From assembly GCA_965662575.1 (NCBI GenBank), contig CBFIHN010000051.1:1-10180 (forward strand): DNA of 10,180 nucleotides. Reading direction: 5' to 3'. The notes below the pieces were generated by a model, which did no database searches, was not told the origin of the DNA, and worked only from the letters and a program-made list of their open reading frames with translations. Below are positions 5,149 to 10,180 of this stretch, piece by piece. A program made the position numbers and the translations under genes. The DNA comes from CBFIHN01 sp965662575. Its GTDB lineage: Bacteria; Pseudomonadota; Gammaproteobacteria; Francisellales; CACEW01. Numbering within the stretch: the stretch's first letter is position 1; each line of letters starts with the position of its first letter.

Positions 5149-7770
5149 ATGCTTTTTTGCAGAATCGCCTTTTTATTGAGTTTGGCAGTCTCTCTGATGA
5201 TTCTGCATAATCCAATTCTAGCGGAAAACAAACTTTTGCCAGGCAACCCATTCCACACAGCTTGGTCATGCCAAGCGAAAGATCAAAAATGGGTTTGCAA
5301 AGAAACGGACAGTCCGCTGAGTGTTTACCAAAAAGACTTGAGTGACTCGCAAAAAAAAACAGCGCTTGAACACGCGTTAGGATGGGTGAATACCCCCAAT
5401 GACATCGAAGGAAAATGTCCTGTTTGCGGTGGCTATTACCTGGAACCGACGTTAATTAATAGCACAAAAAAAACCCTCCCTATTGGCAGTAGCCCTGTCC
5501 ATCTAGATTACGCCCATTTAAGTTATCAATTATCAGGCAGCGCTAAACTACAAGGCCCTGTCTTTATTACCCAGCCAGGACGACAACTCTATACTGACAA
5601 CGCCACACTATACCCCAACACCACAACCCATCACCTTGATCGCATTGAAGCCTATGGCAATGTCAAAATGAGACAACCTGGCGTACTGCTGTTAGGCAAT
5701 GCTGGCCGTGCTAATTTATTGGCGCATCATGCCGAGCTCAATGATGCACACTACTTGGTTAAAGTACAATCCGATTGGCAACACCCCAACCCAACGACCG
5801 TCGACAAAAATTTTACTGGCTACGCACATGGCAGCGCGCACTTAATTAAACAAATCAACAAACATCAGCTGCAACTGTCTGATGCCACCTATACAACTTG
5901 CCCACCTAGCGGCAATACTTGGTCACTTTCTGCCAGTCAAATTACTTTGGATAAAAAAACCGCGATGGGCTCATCACTCAATAATGTCTTTTCAATCTAT
6001 GGCATTCCTGTTTTTTACCTCCCTTATTTTAGCTTTCCACTCAACAATGCGCGAAAATCCGGGTTTTTATACCCAACCATCACACCAGATGGTGCTGCCG
6101 GGCCTTCATTTAGCCTACCTTATTACTTTAACTTAGCCCCCAACTACGATGACACATTAACCCCCACCTGGTACACAAAACATGGACTCTATCTCAATAA
6201 TATATTCCGTTACTTGACAAAAAACTCCTCAGGACAATTAACCATCAACTGGATGCCATATGACAAATCAATTGGGTCAACACGTCACTCAACCAATTTC
6301 AATAATCAAACCATCATCAATCAGCATTGGCGAACACATTTAATCTACAACAGCATTAGCGACCCGAATTTTATTAGCGACTTTAGTAGTAACAATTCAA
6401 CCGACACCGATGAGACAATCTTGCCGCGCAGTGCCAGTGTTAACTACAATGGTTCACATTGGAACTTTTCAGGCATCATGCAAGACTATTTAATCGTCAA
6501 ACCAATCCTAACAATCGAGAATCGCCCTTATAACTTACTGCCACAACTGAAGCTGGAGGCAAATTATCCCGATCTCTACCACCATATTAACTTCTCACTC
6601 AATACCCAGCTTACCGAATTTCAGAAATCTTCAACCAGCCCCACAGAACAAGCTATCGAAGGTCAACGCCTTAATATCGCACCAACGATCAGCCTACCAG
6701 CCCGCTGGTCATTCGGCTACATTCAACCCCAACTGACCTTTGATAGCACGCTATACCAACTACAAAATCGCTCACAAGACACACCCAACCGAAACTACCC
6801 TCATAAAACAGTTTGGCGGAACTTACCCATTGTCAGCATCGACTCTGGCCTCTATTTTGACCGCCGCTTTTTTATCAATCAACAACTCTATACACAAACG
6901 TTAGAACCACGACTTTACTATTTGTATGTGCCCTATAAAAATCAATCAGATATCCCGCCATTTGACACCTCATTAATCAGCTTTAACGCTGATAGCTTAT
7001 TCTCCAGCAATCGTTTCAGCGGCTTGGATCGCATTGGCGATGCCAATCAAATCACAGCTGCTCTCACAACCCACATTAATAACGCACAAGGTCTAGAAAA
7101 ATTGGACGCCAGTCTCGGGCAAATTTTCTACTTCAACAGTCGTCGGGTATCCCTCTGCCGTGATACACCCAATAATCCAAACTGCCTTAACAATGAAGAT
7201 CCGGATCACCTCAATAACCGATCAGACATTGTTGGCTCCTTTGGCTATTATTTCAATCACAATTGGAATCTGAGCGCCATGAGCAGTTACAGCAACTCTA
7301 AAAATGAATTGTCATTGCAAAACTACCAGTTCCAATATATTGCCGACCCACGACATATCTTTAATATCGGTTATCAAGAAAACTTAAGGGATTACGCCCT
7401 CCTTAGCAGACAAGAAATTCTTGATGGCACAAAACCGCCCAAATTATCACAACTCACCACATCCATACTCTGGCAATTAACCCCGAAATGGAGCATTATT
7501 GGCAAATGGAATTATTCACTTAACCTATCACGAACCATCGATACCTTTGGCGGACTACAATATGACTCTTGTTGCTGGGCAATTCGTGTATTTATGCAGC
7601 ACTACATTAAATCTGAGGACCCAGACAATCCACAAAACTTAGATGGACCTGGCACCAACTCAATTATGCTACAATTTCAGCTCAAAGGACTTGGCGGCAC
7701 AAATCCAAACCAAATATCCGGACTAGTCTCCCAAGTTCCTGGCTATAACCCACAACAATCAGGATTTTAG
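5149..7770 (+). CDS. lptD: LPS-assembly protein LptD
   Basis: This outer-membrane beta-barrel, with LptE, inserts lipopolysaccharide into the outer leaflet. Starting at ATG 5149 it has 873 residues and a signal peptide ending near residue 25 (…NPILA|EN). An OstA/LptA-like jellyroll follows (about 110-250), then a long barrel with many short aromatic-rich strands. Conserved features include C251 in YTTCPPSGNTWSL (E. coli Cys173 context) with the following IPVFYLPYFSFP stretch, and adjacent cysteines C808-C809 in YDSCCW (E. coli Cys724/725). N-terminal cysteines C41, C50, C90 and C93 could supply the partner of the inter-domain disulfide bonds. An extra pair, C670 and C679, sits in a probable loop. 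The frame is also open upstream to a GTG at 5041, but that would put 36 residues before the signal peptide and is upstream of the promoter. surA begins 4 bp later. Confidence 0.93.
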   Translation: MLFCRIAFLLSLAVSLMILHNPILAENKLLPGNPFHTAWSCQAKDQKWVCKETDSPLSVYQKDLSDSQKKTALEHALGWVNTPNDIEGKCPVCGGYYLEPTLINSTKKTLPIGSSPVHLDYAHLSYQLSGSAKLQGPVFITQPGRQLYTDNATLYPNTTTHHLDRIEAYGNVKMRQPGVLLLGNAGRANLLAHHAELNDAHYLVKVQSDWQHPNPTTVDKNFTGYAHGSAHLIKQINKHQLQLSDATYTTCPPSGNTWSLSASQITLDKKTAMGSSLNNVFSIYGIPVFYLPYFSFPLNNARKSGFLYPTITPDGAAGPSFSLPYYFNLAPNYDDTLTPTWYTKHGLYLNNIFRYLTKNSSGQLTINWMPYDKSIGSTRHSTNFNNQTIINQHWRTHLIYNSISDPNFISDFSSNNSTDTDETILPRSASVNYNGSHWNFSGIMQDYLIVKPILTIENRPYNLLPQLKLEANYPDLYHHINFSLNTQLTEFQKSSTSPTEQAIEGQRLNIAPTISLPARWSFGYIQPQLTFDSTLYQLQNRSQDTPNRNYPHKTVWRNLPIVSIDSGLYFDRRFFINQQLYTQTLEPRLYYLYVPYKNQSDIPPFDTSLISFNADSLFSSNRFSGLDRIGDANQITAALTTHINNAQGLEKLDASLGQIFYFNSRRVSLCRDTPNNPNCLNNEDPDHLNNRSDIVGSFGYYFNHNWNLSAMSSYSNSKNELSLQNYQFQYIADPRHIFNIGYQENLRDYALLSRQEILDGTKPPKLSQLTTSILWQLTPKWSIIGKWNYSLNLSRTIDTFGGLQYDSCCWAIRVFMQHYIKSEDPDNPQNLDGPGTNSIMLQFQLKGLGGTNPNQISGLVSQVPGYNPQQSGF

Positions 7771-7774
7771 CACT

Positions 7775-9067
7775 ATGAAAAAACGACTGCTTTGCCTTTT
7801 TTTACTCACCATATCAATCACGGCGATGGCCACAGGAAAAGTGATCAATCAAACCATTGCCATAGTCAATAATGACGTTATCACCAGTCATCAGCTTGAC
7901 CAGGCACTCAAAATCGCAATGGCAACATTACAAACATCAAAATTACCAACACCAGATGAAGATGCATTAAAGATTCAGGTGCTGCAGCAATTGATTTTTC
8001 AAAGCATCGCCACACAGTTAGCACAAACCAATCATATCACTGCCTCAAACCAAGAAGTAGAGCAAGCAATAGCTAGTATTGCAGAGAGAAACCAAATGAC
8101 TGTCTCCATGCTTAAGCAAAAACTCTCAGAACATAGCGAAAGCTTAGCCGCTTACCAGGCACAAATTAAACGCCAAATTATTATTCATAAGCTCGAACAA
8201 CAGGCAGTTGCTGGGAGTATTTTGATCACACCAGAGGAGGTTTCTAATTTTCTAAAAACACGCGCACAACTGAAAAATCCAGATACGCAATATCAGGTTG
8301 CACACATTTTACTGGCCCTACCGGATAATCCCACCGCTAAAAACATTGAGAAAGTCAAAAAACGCGCTGAGCAATTGGTCAAAAAAATTAAAGCCGGACT
8401 TTCATTCAAAAAAGCCGCCATCACCTACTCGCAAAGTGACGACGCCATGCATGGTGGTGTGATTCCCTGGTCTACAGCCAACCAGCTACCAACTGTCTTT
8501 GAAAAACCGATTTTATCCATGAGCCCAGGTGATGTGGTCGGCCCTATTGAAAACAATACTGGATTCCACATCTTAAAACTACTGAAAAAACGCAGTCCAA
8601 CAAAGCACAAACACTATGTTGAACAATTTCATATTCAACAAATTTTCATCAAGACCAGTCCGATTCTCTCAGCAACAAAAGCCCACAGTATTCTCAAACA
8701 AATTAAAGAAGGCTTAGCCAACGGACAGAATTTCACCGCACTGGCTAAACGCTACTCGCAAGACAACGGCAATGATGATTTAGGTTGGCTTACCTCTGAG
8801 GATCTACCACAGCCTCTGGCAAAAGCTATTAGCACTATGCCAGTTAACGCGATTAGCAAACCAATCGTCATTGGTCAATCTTGGTACCTTATCAAACTAT
8901 TAGGCAAACGCAAGCACGACAACACGAAACAATACCTCGAACAACAAGCCCGGCAAACCCTATTTCAGCAACGCGCAGCAGAAGCACTACAGACTTGGCG
9001 CATTAAAATCATGGGAGAATCCTATATTAAGATTCTCGATCCAAAGCTCAACCCTAGTGATGATTAA
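7775..9067 (+). CDS. surA: Periplasmic chaperone/peptidyl-prolyl isomerase SurA
   Basis: This 430-residue protein escorts unfolded outer-membrane proteins through the periplasm to the BAM complex. A signal peptide ends near residue 19 (TAMA|TG). The N-terminal chaperone domain starts with the family signature VINQTIAIVNNDVIT (about 23-37). Two parvulin (PpiC) domains follow: the first at about 172-271 (QVAHILLAL ... GGVIPWS ... NTGFHILKLL) and the second at about 284-378 (FHIQQIFIK ... DDLGWLTSEDLP ... SWYLIKLLG). A short C-terminal helix completes the chaperone core. Length is normal for the family. The gene starts 4 bp after lptD, and its stop overlaps the start of rsmA by 8 bp, so the three genes are likely translated from one transcript. 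SurA assists LptD folding in other bacteria, which fits the arrangement. Confidence 0.94.
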   Translation: MKKRLLCLFLLTISITAMATGKVINQTIAIVNNDVITSHQLDQALKIAMATLQTSKLPTPDEDALKIQVLQQLIFQSIATQLAQTNHITASNQEVEQAIASIAERNQMTVSMLKQKLSEHSESLAAYQAQIKRQIIIHKLEQQAVAGSILITPEEVSNFLKTRAQLKNPDTQYQVAHILLALPDNPTAKNIEKVKKRAEQLVKKIKAGLSFKKAAITYSQSDDAMHGGVIPWSTANQLPTVFEKPILSMSPGDVVGPIENNTGFHILKLLKKRSPTKHKHYVEQFHIQQIFIKTSPILSATKAHSILKQIKEGLANGQNFTALAKRYSQDNGNDDLGWLTSEDLPQPLAKAISTMPVNAISKPIVIGQSWYLIKLLGKRKHDNTKQYLEQQARQTLFQQRAAEALQTWRIKIMGESYIKILDPKLNPSDD

Positions 9068-9863
9068 AGCCAAAAAGCACTTTGGGCAAAATTTTTTAAT
9101 CCATCAAGGTATTATTGCCCAAATTATGGCCACTATCGCAGTGCAACCTGGGCAACAAATGGTTGAAATAGGCCCTGGTCATGGCGCATTGACAACACAA
9201 CTACTGAAGCACTGTGACTCATTGCATGTTATCGAGATAGACAAAGACTTAATTCAACCATGGCAAGAAAATCCAAAGGTTCATTGCCATCTTGCAGATG
9301 TCTTAACATTTGATTTTGAGTCTTTATTGAAAAAGCAGCGAAAACTACGCCTTGTCGGCAATCTACCTTACAATATTTCTACACCACTTATTATCAAACT
9401 ACTCAAAATATATAACCATATTGATGACATGCATTTTATGCTGCAAAAGGAAGTCGTTGAACGACTCGCGGCAAAGCCAAACACAAAAAGCTATGGCCGC
9501 TTGAGTGTGATCAGCCAATATTTTTGTGATATTGAACCTTTGCTCTTTGTACCACCTCATGCTTTCATACCCCAACCAAAAGTGGACTCGATGGTTGTTC
9601 GCCTAAAACCGCGAGCAGCAACAACGCCTTTAACTGCCCCACTAGCTTTATTTAAGCAGGTTGTTCAACAAGCATTTAATCAGCGACGAAAAACCATAGC
9701 AAATAGCTTAAAAACATTAATAACGCAAGAGCAACTGACACAATTCGAACTGGCACCAAATCTTCGCGCTGAAAACTTAACCATCGATGACTATGTTAAA
9801 ATTAGTAATTTGATCAAGTCCAAAAAGTGCTGTAAATTTTCATCTCCAAAGTTATTATTCTAG
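9060..9863 (+). CDS. rsmA: 16S rRNA dimethyladenosine transferase RsmA (KsgA), C-terminus altered by an IS
   Basis: RsmA dimethylates two adjacent adenines in the 3' hairpin of 16S rRNA late in 30S assembly. The 267-residue product (ATG 9060; GTG 9057 also possible) starts with KKHFGQNFL. It carries SAM motif I, EIGPGHG (about 36-42), the acidic loop of motif II (VIEIDKD), the catalytic NLPYNIS motif IV (about 101-107) and the conserved FNQRRKTIANSL (about 216-227). No Shine-Dalgarno is visible, and the start lies inside the end of surA, so translation is probably coupled. Homology ends near residue 251 (LTIDDYVKISNLI). The last 16 or so residues (IKSKKCCKFSSPKLLF) appear to be encoded by the end of the adjacent IS256-type element. 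The catalytic core is complete, so activity is likely retained. Confidence 0.9.
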   Translation: MIKAKKHFGQNFLIHQGIIAQIMATIAVQPGQQMVEIGPGHGALTTQLLKHCDSLHVIEIDKDLIQPWQENPKVHCHLADVLTFDFESLLKKQRKLRLVGNLPYNISTPLIIKLLKIYNHIDDMHFMLQKEVVERLAAKPNTKSYGRLSVISQYFCDIEPLLFVPPHAFIPQPKVDSMVVRLKPRAATTPLTAPLALFKQVVQQAFNQRRKTIANSLKTLITQEQLTQFELAPNLRAENLTIDDYVKISNLIKSKKCCKFSSPKLLF

Positions 9864-10180
9864 GCGATAGTGACCACCTTATTTTTCTTATTCTCCTCCT
9901 CAAGTTCCTTTTTCCAGTCGTGATACTCAGTCATATCAAAATATCGATTGCCCATGCGCCAATCATCATGAATATCCGCAAGTAGCGCGCCGATTAAGCG
10001 CAAAGCAGCATCGGTATTGGGAAAAATTCTAATAACCCGCTGTCGGCGTCTAATTTCTTCATTAACGCGCTCCGGCATGTTGGTTGTTCTTAACCGTTGT
10101 CGATAGGCTTTTGGTAATTGCAGAACAGTTAGTGCATTTTCAAGCCCATCTTCTAAAACCTGCATGGCGGTTTCTGCTTT
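9812..10180 (-). mobile_element. IS256-family insertion sequence, partial (one end in window)
   Basis: The terminal sequence on the plus strand reads GATCAAGTCC from 9812, followed by an AAAAAGTGCTGTAAA run. This resembles the IS256-type end (GATAAAGTCC...TGTGTAAA as I recall it). About 50 bp inward is the stop codon of an IS256-family transposase read on the minus strand, the normal spacing. The other end lies beyond base 10180, so the target duplication cannot be checked. The element adjoins or invades the 3' end of rsmA. The end position is inferred and could be off by a few bases. Confidence 0.65.
9860..10180 (-). CDS. IS256/Mutator-family transposase, C-terminal part
   Basis: This minus-strand frame is open through the window edge, with codons for KAETA preceding an internal Met at 10165, so only the last 106 or so residues of a protein of roughly 400 are visible. 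The block LRTTNMPERVNEEIRRR, followed by VIRIFPN and LRLIGALLADIHDDW, is the hallmark C-terminal region of IS256-family DDE transposases. The Glu in the ERxNxExRRR segment is likely the third catalytic acid. The end is a charged tail (KKELEEENKKNK). The stop TAG at 9860-9862 interlocks with the rsmA stop at 9861-9863 on the other strand. Completeness upstream is unknown. Confidence 0.88.
   Translation of the reverse strand, partial: KAETAMQVLEDGLENALTVLQLPKAYRQRLRTTNMPERVNEEIRRRQRVIRIFPNTDAALRLIGALLADIHDDWRMGNRYFDMTEYHDWKKELEEENKKNKVVTIA

Noticed and set aside
1..10180. tRNA, rRNA or riboswitch genes
   Set aside because: No cloverleaf, rRNA-like or recognisable riboswitch sequence was seen on either strand by eye.

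Overview
The window looks like a chromosomal segment of a moderately AT-rich gammaproteobacterium. The evidence is a contiguous lptD-surA-rsmA outer-membrane/ribosome module, type IV pilus genes, and a GadC/YjeM-like amino acid permease of a kind common in host-associated gammaproteobacteria (Legionellales/Thiotrichales-like). The lineage is an inference from gene content; no rRNA or other decisive marker is present.

Layout. (1) Bases 1-1640: an APC-superfamily amino acid permease and, overlapping its stop codon by ATGA, a 40-residue single-span membrane microprotein. (2) Bases 1641-2064: no gene. This stretch holds a REP-like inverted hairpin pair, a very AT-rich block, a good sigma-70-type promoter and a predicted 5'-terminal stem-loop in the leader of the next gene. 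(3) Bases 2065-4993: a type IV pilin mini-cluster made of a major-type pilin gene split by a 558-bp IS200-type element, a terminator hairpin, a second prepilin, a GspH/FimT-like prepilin lacking the usual Glu5, and a complete PilT-type ATPase. (4) Bases 4994-9863: lptD, surA and rsmA, tightly packed, with a probable promoter just ahead of lptD. pdxA, which lies between surA and rsmA in E. coli, is absent. (5) Bases 9812-10180: the end of an IS256-family element whose transposase runs off the window. Its terminal sequence appears to supply the last codons and the stop of rsmA.

How the genes work together. LptD is the outer-membrane LPS translocon and SurA is the periplasmic chaperone that helps assemble outer-membrane proteins, LptD included, so the two form a biogenesis unit. 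The pilins and the PilT-like motor form an apparent operon for a retractable type IV pilus or competence-like filament; the assembly ATPase, platform protein, secretin and prepilin peptidase must be encoded elsewhere.

The most noteworthy point is the IS200-type insertion in the first pilin. It lies immediately after the prepilin peptidase motif, leaves the flanks rejoinable to a perfect 132-codon pilin frame, has an intact transposase, and is itself a multiple of three in length. Known IS200/IS605 chemistry excises precisely, so the locus could revert to an intact pilin gene.
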